Source of the DNA: Candidatus Anaerostipes excrementavium
GTDB lineage: Bacteria > Bacillota > Clostridia > Lachnospirales > Lachnospiraceae
Direction of reading: 5' to 3'
Assembly: GCA_019114985.1 (NCBI GenBank)
Contig: DXEM01000015.1
Location: 1-64,000, forward strand
Length of the DNA: 64,000 nucleotides
Shown here: one piece after another, positions 24,792 through 33,052 of the stretch
Layout of the letters: the number at the start of each line of letters is the position of its first letter
Position numbering within the stretch: the stretch's first letter is position 1
Made by a program: the position numbers and the translations under genes
Notes under the pieces: generated by a model
Seen by the model: only the letters and a program-made list of their open reading frames with translations
Told to the model about the DNA's origin: nothing
Database searches by the model: none

Positions 24792-27032
24792 ATGGCTGAA
24801 GAAACTAAGGAAACAAAGAAGATTCTTCCCTGGAAAAAGAAAGATAAGAAAAAAGACAAGAAAAAGAATAAAAAGAAGAGAAGAAAAATTCTTGCAATTA
24901 TTTCTGTTATCTTCTTATTGCTCGTAGTCGTTTGCTGGTTTGCTTTCGGAAGGAAAGCAATGCAGCTTCGAAGTGAGGCAAAAGATATTGTGGAAGAATC
25001 AACCGTAGATACTTTCAAGGCTTCTCAGACAAGTATTGTGTATGATACCAATGGAAAGCAGCTGACGAAATTAAAAGGGGAAAAGGACGCATACTATCTG
25101 TCGTTTCAAGATCTCCCGGAAAATGCGGTCAATGCTATGATTGCAGTAGAAGATCAGAATTTCTATAAGCATAGCGGCGTAGATTACAAAGGTGTTCTTC
25201 GCGCGGCAGTATCTTTCGTTACAAAGAAGGGTGAGATCACACAGGGCGGAAGTACGATCACTCAGCAGCTTGCCAGAACCGTCTTTTTGAACCGGGAAGT
25301 ATCTTGGCAGAGAAAAGTAAAAGAAATGTTCGTAGCAGTAGAGCTTGAGAAAAAATACAGCAAAGAGCAGATTATGGAATTTTATTTAAATAATATCTAT
25401 TTCTCCAATGGATATTATGGAATCCAAGCTGCAAGCAAAGGATATTTTGATAAAGATGCGGACGAGCTTACATTGTCAGAGACGGCTTTCTTATGTTCTA
25501 TTCCGAATGCTCCGACGATGTATGATCCGTTGAAGAATAAGGAAAAGACGCTGACTAGGCGTGATAAGATTTTAAAAGATATGTATGGCGAGGGCATGAT
25601 TTCCAAGAGTGAGTATGAGGATTCTCTCAAAGAGGAAATTAATGTTCAGGACAACAGATCAAATAGTCAGACAGAAAAGAAAAACTATGTGGAGACCTAT
25701 GTGCTTCATTGTGCAACAAAAGAATTGATGAAGCAGAACGGTTTCGATTTCAAGAACTCATTTGATTCGGACAGTGAGAAGGAACAGTATGATGATGAAT
25801 ATGATAAGATGTATGCAGAGTGTAAAAGAAATTTGTACAGCGGCGGATATCGTATTTATACATCCATAGACCCGGATATACAGGATCAGCTGCAGGAAAG
25901 TATTGATAACTCTCTGAGCGGATATACGGAGCAGGATAAAAATGGGATTTATCAGACTCAGGCATCCGGAACCTGTATTGATAATGATACCGGACGCGTT
26001 GTTGCGATTGTAGGCGGAAGAGAACAGGAGAATGTTGGTTTTACGCTGAATCGAGCATACCAGAGTCCAAGGCAGCCGGGAAGTGCGATCAAACCGCTTC
26101 TTGTATTCGCTCCTGCATTGGAAAAAGGGTGGTCAGCAAACTCCATTGTAAATGATAATCCAATGGATAAAAATGATGAACATCATGTCAACAATTCCGG
26201 CGGATCTTATTCCGGACAGATTACTTTTAGAAGAGCAGTGGAGAAGTCCAGCAACGTTGCCACAATGAGAATTTATGAACAGATCGGACCAAATTCGGCA
26301 TTGTCCTATTTGGAAAAGATGAATTTTAAATATTTGCAGGAAGAAGATTATAAATATTACACCACATGTCTTGGAGGATTTACGCGTGGAGCAACATCGG
26401 AAGAGATGGCAGCAGGATATGCCACGCTTGCTAATGACGGTGATTATCGGGAGCCGACCTGTATTAAAAAGATTACGACAGCGGATGGAGAAGAAATTGT
26501 ATCTTCTGATATGAAAAAAAGAGCGGTTTATTCCGAATCTGCGGCTAAGGATATGACAGATATTCTTCAAAGTGTAATTTCAGGAGGAACAGGAAGAGGC
26601 GCCAAAGTCTCTAATATCGATACGGCCGGTAAGACCGGAACAACGAGCAGCAACCGAGACGGATGGTTCTGCGGATACACACCTTATTATACAACGGCAA
26701 TTTGGGTCGGAAGAGATGATAACAAGCAGATGGCAGCGTTGAGCGGAGCATCTTATCCAAAATCAATTTGGACTACGTTTATGAATACAATTCATGAAGG
26801 ACTTTCCGGGGACAGAGAGTTATCCGGAAGCGGCAAAGCAGATGGAGGAACGACGGCTACAACGACAGAAAAGGCATCATCATCAGCTTCAACGACAGCT
26901 ACGACGGAAAGCAGCAGTGAGACAACCACGGAAGCGCCGACGACAGCAGCTCCAACAACGACAACAGCGGCGCCGACAACAACGACAGCGGCTCCATCTT
27001 CAGAAACGAACGCCGGATCCGCAGCACAGTAG
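24792..27032 (+). CDS. Class A penicillin-binding protein (PBP1A type)
   Basis: A bifunctional peptidoglycan glycosyltransferase/transpeptidase, 746 residues. The N-terminus is very lysine-rich, then one membrane helix (about 33-52). The GT51 domain has AVEDQNFYKHSGVD with catalytic E120 and GGSTITQQLARTVFL. The transpeptidase has GSAIKPL (SxxK serine), SSN (KSSNVATMR) and KTGTT. The C-terminal 60 residues are a Thr/Ala/Pro/Ser tail, with repeated TTTAAP, like an extracellular linker. I chose ATG 24792 after AAAGGTG. ATG 24774 is also in frame. An extended -10 element TGTTACAAT lies at 24725-24733. Confidence 0.95.
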   Translation: MAEETKETKKILPWKKKDKKKDKKKNKKKRRKILAIISVIFLLLVVVCWFAFGRKAMQLRSEAKDIVEESTVDTFKASQTSIVYDTNGKQLTKLKGEKDAYYLSFQDLPENAVNAMIAVEDQNFYKHSGVDYKGVLRAAVSFVTKKGEITQGGSTITQQLARTVFLNREVSWQRKVKEMFVAVELEKKYSKEQIMEFYLNNIYFSNGYYGIQAASKGYFDKDADELTLSETAFLCSIPNAPTMYDPLKNKEKTLTRRDKILKDMYGEGMISKSEYEDSLKEEINVQDNRSNSQTEKKNYVETYVLHCATKELMKQNGFDFKNSFDSDSEKEQYDDEYDKMYAECKRNLYSGGYRIYTSIDPDIQDQLQESIDNSLSGYTEQDKNGIYQTQASGTCIDNDTGRVVAIVGGREQENVGFTLNRAYQSPRQPGSAIKPLLVFAPALEKGWSANSIVNDNPMDKNDEHHVNNSGGSYSGQITFRRAVEKSSNVATMRIYEQIGPNSALSYLEKMNFKYLQEEDYKYYTTCLGGFTRGATSEEMAAGYATLANDGDYREPTCIKKITTADGEEIVSSDMKKRAVYSESAAKDMTDILQSVISGGTGRGAKVSNIDTAGKTGTTSSNRDGWFCGYTPYYTTAIWVGRDDNKQMAALSGASYPKSIWTTFMNTIHEGLSGDRELSGSGKADGGTTATTTEKASSSASTTATTESSSETTTEAPTTAAPTTTTAAPTTTTAAPSSETNAGSAAQ

Positions 27033-27055
27033 TTACCGAAAAATAAAAACAGAGA

Positions 27056-27108
27056 AAATACCATATAGTATCGTAGGTGATATATACGGCTATATGGTAT
27101 TTTTTTAT
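27056..27108 (+). terminator. PBP gene terminator
   Basis: AAATACCATATAG (27056-27068) and CTATATGGTATTT (27090-27102), followed by further T. A 13-bp stem with a 21-base loop. Confidence 0.8.
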
Positions 27109-27123
27109 TATTTTATTATTTTA

Positions 27124-27160
27124 TTATTTTATAGAAACTTCGATCCCATGATGAAATAAA
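27124..27160. repeat. Degraded dispersed palindrome
   Basis: TTTTATAGAAACTTCGATCC followed by CATGATGAAATAAAA resembles copy 1 at 31-68, including the loop AACTTCGA, but the inverted repeat is broken by changes and a 3-base insertion. It is preceded by repeated TTATT units. Confidence 0.55.
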
Positions 27161-27200
27161 ACCCTCTTTATCACCGTACTTTCGGCGATAAAAAGGGTTT
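27158..27200 (-). terminator. prs terminator
   Basis: AAACCCTCTTTATC and GATAAAAAGGGTTT pair around CACCGTACTTTCGGC. On the minus strand the stem is followed by TTTATTTCATC, suitable for ending the prs transcript. Confidence 0.65.
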
Positions 27201-27242
27201 CTAATTGACTTAAATATGTTTTGATGTTATTGAACTAATTCA

Positions 27243-28412
27243 TTATTTTCCATATTTTGCAAGATATTCTTTAATTCGATCCGTTGGATTCAACAGATCA
27301 CTGATAGAAGCGTCATGATTCAGCGTATCAATCAGAAGTGCGACATATTTTCCAACGTCTGCGGATACATACCAGTCTCTCTCCAGAAGTTCCGGTGTCT
27401 GATATGTGAGGTTCGTTGTAATAACTTTCTCAATAACTCCTTCTTCAATTGCCTGATCAAAAACGTCCAGACCGTTTGTAAACAATCCAAAAGTAGAAAG
27501 GCAGAAGACTCTTCGTGCATTTCGGCTTTTTAATTGTCTCGCTACATCGATCATGCTTTCACCGGAAGAAATCATATCGTCGATGATTAAAACATCTTTG
27601 CCGTCGAGTGAATCTCCAAGGAATTCATGGGCAACGATTGGGTTGCGGCCATCGACTACTTTTGTATAATCACGTCGTTTGTAGAACATTCCTACGTCGA
27701 CTCCGATAACGTTTGCCATATAAATAGCACGCTGCATAGCACCTTCATCCGGGCTGATTACCATCAGCTTGTCCTTGTTGAACTCAATAGAATCGCACTG
27801 CTCAACCAAAGCCTTTACAAACTGATAAGTTGGCTGTACATTGTCAAATCCGCAAACCGGAACGGCGTTTTGTACACGTGGGTCATGGGCATCGAATGTA
27901 ATGATATTATCAACGCCAAAATGCTGAAGTTCCTGCAGCATAACCGCACAGTCTAAAGATTCCCTTGTACTGCGTTTGTGCTGACGGCTCTCATATAAAA
28001 ACGGCATAATAACATTGATGCTCTTAGCCTTTGCTGCGGATGCACTGATGATACGCTTCAAATCAGAATAGTGATCATCCGGTGACATATGGTTCACATT
28101 GCCGCATAAAGAATAAGTTAAGCTGTAGTTTAATACATCGACTAAGATATAGAGATCCATGTCTCTTACAGATTCCTGAATGACTCCTTTTGCTTCACCG
28201 GAACCAAATCTCGGGCAGGAAGCATCTAAAAGATAAGTATCTCTTAAATATCCGTCGCAGGCAATTGAATTTTGAAATTGCTGGTTGGTTTCTGTTCTCC
28301 ATTTGATAATATAGTTATCGATTTCATTTCCAAGAGTTTTACAGCTTTCAAGAGCTATGATTCCTAATTTGCCGCCAGGAATCTTAGTAAAATTGCGGTC
28401 AGATCGTCTCAT
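27243..28412 (-). CDS. prs: Ribose-phosphate pyrophosphokinase, long form
   Basis: PRPP synthetase makes 5-phosphoribosyl-1-pyrophosphate from ribose-5-phosphate and ATP. Here it has 389 residues, against about 315 for the classical enzyme, with an extended N-terminal half. Signs: NVIMPFLYESRQHKRS, ITFDAHDPRVQNAVP, ISPDEGAMQRA, and the PRPP motif DVLIIDDMISSGESM. In the classical form the loop reads like DDIIDTAGT; here TAGT is replaced by SGES. This long, divergent type may have different control by ADP. Own promoter at 28446-28475. Confidence 0.85.
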   Translation of the reverse strand: MRRSDRNFTKIPGGKLGIIALESCKTLGNEIDNYIIKWRTETNQQFQNSIACDGYLRDTYLLDASCPRFGSGEAKGVIQESVRDMDLYILVDVLNYSLTYSLCGNVNHMSPDDHYSDLKRIISASAAKAKSINVIMPFLYESRQHKRSTRESLDCAVMLQELQHFGVDNIITFDAHDPRVQNAVPVCGFDNVQPTYQFVKALVEQCDSIEFNKDKLMVISPDEGAMQRAIYMANVIGVDVGMFYKRRDYTKVVDGRNPIVAHEFLGDSLDGKDVLIIDDMISSGESMIDVARQLKSRNARRVFCLSTFGLFTNGLDVFDQAIEEGVIEKVITTNLTYQTPELLERDWYVSADVGKYVALLIDTLNHDASISDLLNPTDRIKEYLAKYGK

Positions 28413-28445
28413 GATACATCTCCTTCGTATATTGTTTATAAGTTG

Positions 28446-28475
28446 TTTATATCATCTTAAACATACTTAAGTCAA
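28446..28475 (-). promoter_or_regulatory. prs promoter
   Basis: Minus strand: TTGACT (28470-28475), 18 bases, TATAAA (28446-28451) with TGA before it. The -35 box overlaps the stop codon region of the dnaI-like gene, so prs can be expressed independently of it. Confidence 0.6.
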
Positions 28476-29453
28476 GTTTGATTTTCTAAAACGGATATCA
28501 TCCCCGTATATTTTATGCCAGGAATAGCTTTCAATCAGTCTGGAAAAAATCCTCTCAGAATAAGTATCCCGGAATTGTTTAATGGACAAATTTGTAGAAA
28601 TAATGGTTGATTTCTCTTGAATCAGCCGCTCGTTCAAACACTGAAATAATTGAGAAATAACAAATTTATTGGTCATCTCGGTTCCCAGGTCATCAATGAT
28701 CAAAAGATCGCATTGAAAGATCATATCCAATGAATGTTCCGTATCTTCTTCTTTTTCTTTCTGAAAGGTACGCTTTGCTAAATCGTCAAATAATTGAAAA
28801 GCAGTCGTGTAAACACAGGTATAGCCTTGATCGATGATCTCCTTTGCAATACAGTGGCTCAAAAAAGTTTTCCCAACACCGGTGGAACCCTGAAACAGGA
28901 TGTTCTCATGATTGGGAAAACGATCCAGAAATCCGCGGCAGTGCTGGAGAATCTTTCGGATGTTGGCTCTGGGACTCGGAAGCCCATCCGGCATCATCTT
29001 GTCAGAATAGTATTCCTCCCGGAACATCTGAAAATTCTCTCTCGCTAAGATCTTTTCCATATTTGAATTAGAGTACAGAAGATCAATGACTGCCTGTTGA
29101 AAGCAGCGGCAGCGCTCCTGACCGATATATCCGGTATCTTTACAGAGACTGCAATGATAAATAGGATCTAAGTAATCTCTGGAATAACCGGATTCTGTTA
29201 AAAGAGCTCTTTTCTGTTCTGCCAAACTGTGATTTTCCCTGCGATATTCTGCGGCAGCAGAAGCGTCGTTTCCCATGATCAGTTTTTTCCCAAGAGAAAT
29301 AGAGTTGGAAGCGATCCGGCGGTCGATTTCGCGGATCTCCGGGATCTTTTGATAAATTTCTTTTTTTCTTTCTTCATGCAGATGGTAATTGGCAAGCTGT
29401 CTCTCTTCATAGAGCCGCATGATCTTTTGGTATTCTAAATTAGATAAAGCCAT
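28467..29453 (-). CDS. DnaI/DnaC-like helicase loader ATPase
   Basis: An AAA+ ATPase of the DnaC/DnaI/IstB group, 328 residues. A coiled N-terminus is followed by a zinc-type motif (CSLCKDTGYIGQERCRCF), as in the N-terminal domain of Bacillus DnaI. Walker A is GSTGVGKTFLS and Walker B is CDLLIIDDLGTE. The arginine-finger region SERIFSRLIES is present. It should load the DnaB helicase (encoded at 37092) at origins. It sits 3 bases after dnaD, as one operon. IstB of transposons is excluded by the DnaD partner and the zinc motif. Confidence 0.9.
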   Translation of the reverse strand: MALSNLEYQKIMRLYEERQLANYHLHEERKKEIYQKIPEIREIDRRIASNSISLGKKLIMGNDASAAAEYRRENHSLAEQKRALLTESGYSRDYLDPIYHCSLCKDTGYIGQERCRCFQQAVIDLLYSNSNMEKILARENFQMFREEYYSDKMMPDGLPSPRANIRKILQHCRGFLDRFPNHENILFQGSTGVGKTFLSHCIAKEIIDQGYTCVYTTAFQLFDDLAKRTFQKEKEEDTEHSLDMIFQCDLLIIDDLGTEMTNKFVISQLFQCLNERLIQEKSTIISTNLSIKQFRDTYSERIFSRLIESYSWHKIYGDDIRFRKSNLT

Positions 29454-29456
29454 GTT

Positions 29457-30524
29457 CTAATTCTCCCTGATCTCATCCGAAAACTGTTTCTTCAAAAGCT
29501 GTTCTTCCAATGCGTCAAAATCATAGTCCCGCTGCTTAAAATTATGGACCGGCTGAACCGTATTGGAATTCGCAAAAGTCTTTGGAGACTTCTGGCGCTG
29601 ATAGAAATGCTTCGCTTGCTCCACGGTCATAATCTGGTTATCTTTCCACTGCTTAAGGATCGTGTCTGTGTAAGGGAAGCTTGGTTTATTGATGGCATTG
29701 ATTGTCCGGTTGCATGCTTCAATGACCAAAGACAAGTCAAAATGATCTTTTTCCAGCCATTGCTTCATATACTGTTCCTGGATTGGGGCCGGATTCTGAT
29801 TTAAACCAAATGCCCGCATGATCGCATAGTATTCTTTCTTAAAATTCTTGCTGTGAGCCTTGGCTTCCTCTACGGTCGTAATATTTTCCTCATACCAGTT
29901 AACAGCAACAGACTGCATATAACGGAAACTTTTTTTACCGTTGGAGACACAGTGCTCCACGAGATACTCAATCAGTTCACAGGACATGGAAAGATCCTCA
30001 TACAGATAAAGCAGAATATTCATGTCTGTGCAGGTAAGAGGCTTTCCTATGAACATCTCGCATACATAAAGAAGATAAGAAAATCTATCATCTTCACTTT
30101 TTTGCTGCAGTTCTGATGGAGAAAGGGTCTTCATAGCAGGGATGGCTTCATGTCCGGAAGCAGGAACCGAATGCAGGGCAGCAGCGGATTCCTCAGAAGA
30201 AGGCTCCTGATTCTTAACAGGGCGTGCCTGCCCCGGTACCGGAAGCAGTTCTATGGACTGTATTATGCCGTGATCTCGAACAATCTTCAAAAGAGATTCT
30301 TTTTCCCAGTATTTTAACGCCCGGGCTACATCTCCTTCTGTAAGTTCCAGCACATCCGCAAGACATGGAATACTAAAATTAGCTCCCTCAGATACCATGC
30401 GCAGCAGATAAATGTAAACTTTTATGTATTCTCCATTGGCACGTATCATATAATGATCAACAAATGTATTTGGAAGCAGCGTTCCGCCGGTCGGATATGC
30501 AGTTACGACTTTGATATAATCCAT
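29457..30524 (-). CDS. dnaD: DnaD-domain replication initiation protein
   Basis: 355 residues. The N-terminal winged-helix part (about 1-90: TLLPNTFVDHYMIRANGEYIKVYIYLL, in sections, and LTEGDVARALKYWEKE) and two C-terminal helical DnaD/DnaB2 domains (about 145-220 and 230-300, with YDxIxxxxG-like helices) match the DnaD/DnaB family. Such proteins remodel DNA and help load helicase in Firmicutes. A low-complexity Ser/Glu/Pro linker separates the parts. The stop overlaps nearly into the dnaI-like start. The promoter is at 30557-30585 and a DnaA-box array lies directly upstream. Confidence 0.9.
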   Translation of the reverse strand: MDYIKVVTAYPTGGTLLPNTFVDHYMIRANGEYIKVYIYLLRMVSEGANFSIPCLADVLELTEGDVARALKYWEKESLLKIVRDHGIIQSIELLPVPGQARPVKNQEPSSEESAAALHSVPASGHEAIPAMKTLSPSELQQKSEDDRFSYLLYVCEMFIGKPLTCTDMNILLYLYEDLSMSCELIEYLVEHCVSNGKKSFRYMQSVAVNWYEENITTVEEAKAHSKNFKKEYYAIMRAFGLNQNPAPIQEQYMKQWLEKDHFDLSLVIEACNRTINAINKPSFPYTDTILKQWKDNQIMTVEQAKHFYQRQKSPKTFANSNTVQPVHNFKQRDYDFDALEEQLLKKQFSDEIREN

Positions 30525-30556
30525 AGTGAATTCCCCTTTCCTCTAATCTAATTCTG

Positions 30557-30585
30557 ACTATAACCTAGATATGGAAAAATGTAAA
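30557..30585 (-). promoter_or_regulatory. dnaD-dnaI promoter
   Basis: Minus strand: TTTACA (30580-30585), 17 bases, TATAGT (30557-30562). The start codon of dnaD is about 33 bases downstream of the -10 box. The first DnaA-like box begins 9 bases upstream of the -35 box. Confidence 0.6.
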
Positions 30586-30593
30586 TAGCTCCG

Positions 30594-30769
30594 GAATCCA
30601 CACAAAAATTGTGGAAAAGACTGTGGATAGTGTGGATAATGTGGATAATAAATCTAAAATAACGATAACAAGCCATTTACATAGATTTTATGATTGTGGA
30701 AAAGAGAAAAAGAAATCCACAGGTTTTCTCTTTCACAATTGTGCATAAACCTGTGGATAATGTGGATAA
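30594..30769. promoter_or_regulatory. Dense array of DnaA boxes upstream of dnaD
   Basis: Four exact TGTGGATAA boxes (reverse complement of TTATCCACA): 30631-30639, 30640-30648, 30752-30760, 30761-30769. One-mismatch boxes: 30610-30618, 30622-30630, 30695-30703, 30740-30748. Two-mismatch boxes in the opposite orientation: 30594-30602 and 30713-30721. Boxes at 30622, 30631 and 30640 abut each other at 9-bp steps, and so do 30752 and 30761. An AT-rich stretch (30645-30695) lies between the two groups. The last box touches the murC stop codon. Confidence 0.85.
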
Positions 30770-32155
30770 CTATTTTTTCAGGAGAGAATCACCGATAGAA
30801 TCAACGTTTCCGGCTCCCATAGTTATCAACAAATCATTTTCTTTACAATTTTTTAAAATAAATTCTTCAATCTCTTTAAAATCACGAATGTAGCGGGCAT
30901 CTGTATCATAAGAGGACATCTTGTCCACAATATCTTTGGCGTGTACCAGGCCGTTGTCCTTTTCACGCGCCGCGTAGATATCTGTAACGATGACATGATC
31001 GCTGATACTTAGGGCTTTGGCGAAATCGTCTAAGAAAGCCATAGTTCTCGTATATGTGTGCGGCTGGAAAATACACCAAACCTCACGATGCGGAAAGTCT
31101 TTGCAGGAATTTAAGGTAGCCTCGATCTCTGTTGGGTGGTGCGCGTAGTCATCGATAATGGTAAAACCGTTTAGGGTGCCCTTCAGTTCAAAACGACGTT
31201 TCGCACCGGTAAAACCTAAAAGCCCTTTTTGCACTGCTTCTGCCGGGAGTTCCAGGCGGTCTGCTACGGCAATGGCTGCCAAAGCGTTTTTAATATTGTG
31301 ATCTCCATTCACATTCAGCTGAACGTGGTATTGATAGACACCATTTTTATAGTAATCAAAAGAACTGTGTCCCAGGGCGTCGTGTGCAATATTTTCAGCG
31401 GCAAAATCAAAGCAGTCTTTTCCGTATCCAAAAGTTACGTAATCTGCTTCCAGCCCGTCCACAATATAAGGGATATTGTCAATCTCTCCATTTAATACTA
31501 AATAACCGTAGTCTGGAAGTTTGTGAGCAAAAGCACGGAAAGATTTGCGGATATCGTCAATATCCTTAAAGAAGTCCATGTGGTCTTCTTCTATATTTAA
31601 TATAATACTGATTTTAGGGAAAAACTCTAAAAAACTATTGGTATATTCACATGCTTCCGTAATGAACATGTCGGAATGGCCAACTCGAATGTTGCCGCCG
31701 ATCGCCTCTAAGATACCTCCGACGCTGATCGTCGGATCGGTATCTGCCTCCAAAAGAATGTGAGACAGCATAGAAGTCGTCGTTGTCTTTCCGTGAGTTC
31801 CGGAAACAGCGATTGCATTTTTGTAGTTGTGCATCAGCTGTCCAAGGAGTGTTGCTCGGCTCATAACAGGAATTTCTTTTTTGATTGCCTCCTGGTATTC
31901 TTCGTTGGTATCAAAATTGATTGCAGCAGTATATACGACCAGATCAATATCAGATGTAATATTATCCGCTGTCTGCTGATAGAAGATCTTCGCTCCCTTT
32001 TGTTCCAGATGATCTGTTATCGGAGAATGGTGGATATCAGATCCGGAAACAGTGAAATTCTCTTTGAGCAGAATCTCGGCGAGACCACTCATGCTGATTC
32101 CTCCAATCCCCATGAAATGAATATGAATTGGCTGATGAAAATCTATTTGATACAT
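30770..32155 (-). CDS. murC: UDP-N-acetylmuramate-L-alanine ligase
   Basis: MurC adds L-alanine to UDP-MurNAc, the first amino acid of the peptidoglycan stem. The N-terminal Rossmann part has HFMGIGGISMSGLAE, the central ATP-binding loop is SGTHGKTTTTSM, and ENNHxD-like NIEEDHMDFF and YAHHPTEIEATL are present. 461 residues, full length. It has its own promoter and probably reads toward dnaD, unless stopped in the DnaA-box region, where I see no clear terminator. Confidence 0.96.
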   Translation of the reverse strand: MYQIDFHQPIHIHFMGIGGISMSGLAEILLKENFTVSGSDIHHSPITDHLEQKGAKIFYQQTADNITSDIDLVVYTAAINFDTNEEYQEAIKKEIPVMSRATLLGQLMHNYKNAIAVSGTHGKTTTTSMLSHILLEADTDPTISVGGILEAIGGNIRVGHSDMFITEACEYTNSFLEFFPKISIILNIEEDHMDFFKDIDDIRKSFRAFAHKLPDYGYLVLNGEIDNIPYIVDGLEADYVTFGYGKDCFDFAAENIAHDALGHSSFDYYKNGVYQYHVQLNVNGDHNIKNALAAIAVADRLELPAEAVQKGLLGFTGAKRRFELKGTLNGFTIIDDYAHHPTEIEATLNSCKDFPHREVWCIFQPHTYTRTMAFLDDFAKALSISDHVIVTDIYAAREKDNGLVHAKDIVDKMSSYDTDARYIRDFKEIEEFILKNCKENDLLITMGAGNVDSIGDSLLKK

Positions 32156-32194
32156 AAAATCTATGTCCTTTCTTAAAAATAATCAATATTGGCT

Positions 32195-32261
32195 GTATCT
32201 TATTATCTTGATAAGATACTTCGTTTTTCCTTATTATAAGTCACCGGCATATTTCTTGCAA
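32195..32261 (-). promoter_or_regulatory. murC promoter with leader hairpin
   Basis: Minus strand: TTGCAA (32256-32261), 17 bases, TATAAT (32233-32238). The transcript leader then holds a perfect 9-bp inverted repeat, GTATCTTAT/ATAAGATAC (32195-32203 and 32211-32219), which could be an operator or RNA hairpin. Confidence 0.6.
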
Positions 32262-32344
32262 GAAGGAGAAAGAAATGAAAATAAGTAAAATGAAAGAATA
32301 TAGTAAAATGTAATAATAATTGTTAACAAATAAGAAAAAATTTG

Positions 32345-32373
32345 TTCACATTTCACGATAGAAATGGTATAAT
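32345..32373 (+). promoter_or_regulatory. spoVG promoter
   Basis: TTCACA (32345-32350), 17 bases, TATAAT (32368-32373), with TGG before the -10. The leader to the spoVG start is about 95 bases. The stretch 32262-32344 holds nothing else I recognise. Confidence 0.65.
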
Positions 32374-32475
32374 ATTTATTATCAATATACGGGCTAAATT
32401 ATAAAAGAAGAAGTCGAGAATCAATAGTCCGAAAGCGATTTCAGCTATATTTTATAAAACTAGGAGGAAGACAAC

Positions 32476-32763
32476 ATGCAAATTACAGATGTACGTATTC
32501 GAAAAGTAGCCAAAGAGGGTAAGATGAAGGCCGTAGTGTCCATCACGATCGATAATGAATTTGTAGTTCATGATATTAAAGTAATTGAAGGAGAGAAGGG
32601 ACTATTCATCGCAATGCCGAGCCGCAAGGCAGCGGATGGAGAGTATCGGGATATCGCGCACCCGATTAATTCTGATACAAGGAACATGATTCAGACTTTG
32701 ATCTTAGAACAGTACGAAGCTATGAAGCTTGGGGATATCGACGCTACAGCGCCTGAAATTTAG
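32476..32763 (+). CDS. spoVG: SpoVG RNA/DNA-binding regulator
   Basis: A 95-residue SpoVG protein ([19 protein letters not shown], then [17 protein letters not shown]). In Firmicutes it influences sporulation septation, virulence or capsule genes, and binds nucleic acid. The conserved basic C-terminal helix is slightly short. It has an AGGAGGAAG ribosome site. It is not linked to glmU or purR as in Bacillus. Confidence 0.96.
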   Translation: MQITDVRIRKVAKEGKMKAVVSITIDNEFVVHDIKVIEGEKGLFIAMPSRKAADGEYRDIAHPINSDTRNMIQTLILEQYEAMKLGDIDATAPEI

Positions 32764-32788
32764 ATCTTTCAAGAATGTCTTTGGTAAT

Positions 32789-32850
32789 CTTGCCGCAGTG
32801 TGCGCATTCACTTCGCTGTTATCTTCATTATGCGTGCGCCGGCAAGTTTT
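32789..32850 (+). terminator. Long hairpin after spoVG, probable terminator
   Basis: CTTGCCG (32789-32795) pairs with CGGCAAG (32840-32846). GTGTGCGCA (32798-32806) pairs with TGCGTGCGC (32831-32839) using three G-T pairs. Four T follow. The loop is 24 bases. Confidence 0.55.
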
Positions 32851-32859
32851 GCCGAAGAA

Positions 32860-32890
32860 TATATCAGATGGCACATTATCATCTGATATA
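32860..32890. repeat. Perfect 11-bp inverted repeat, function unknown
   Basis: TATATCAGATG (32860-32870) and CATCTGATATA (32880-32890) around 9 bases. No T run follows, so it is not an obvious terminator. Confidence 0.6.
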
Positions 32891-32937
32891 GCGACTTCTT
32901 CTTTAGGAAACTGTGAGAATCGGGAGGGATCCTGGTT

Positions 32938-33000
32938 CTTTTATTATGTTAGCAGGAACTTTATTCCTACTAAATAATAAATACTCCGTTCGGATTGTTT
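32938..33000. repeat. Degraded dispersed palindrome with tail
   Basis: TTAGCAGGAA (32949-32958) and TTCCTACTAA (32964-32973) form a near-perfect inverted repeat inside TTTTATTATG...AATAATAAA. The tail ACTCCGTTCGGATT closely follows the tail GCTCCGCTCGGATT of the copy at 34415, so this is probably an old copy of the same element. Confidence 0.6.
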
Positions 33001-33052
33001 GCTTTGTTCTTTTATCATCCTTATGGTATGATGAAAAGAAGGAGGTTGTGAA

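Noticed and set aside
26830-27030. Repeated ACGACAGC/CCAACAACG units as a DNA repeat array
   Set aside because: They encode the Thr/Ala/Pro tail of the class A PBP in frame. Coding low complexity explains them.
28467-29453. IstB-type transposition helper as identity of the DnaI-like ATPase
   Set aside because: No transposase or inverted repeats are present, and the N-terminal zinc motif and dnaD neighbour fit a helicase loader.
30594-30769. Calling the DnaA-box array the chromosomal origin outright
   Set aside because: There is no dnaA, dnaN or rpmH nearby, and I cannot compute GC skew. A regulatory or titration site is as likely, so it is listed as a DnaA-box array only.
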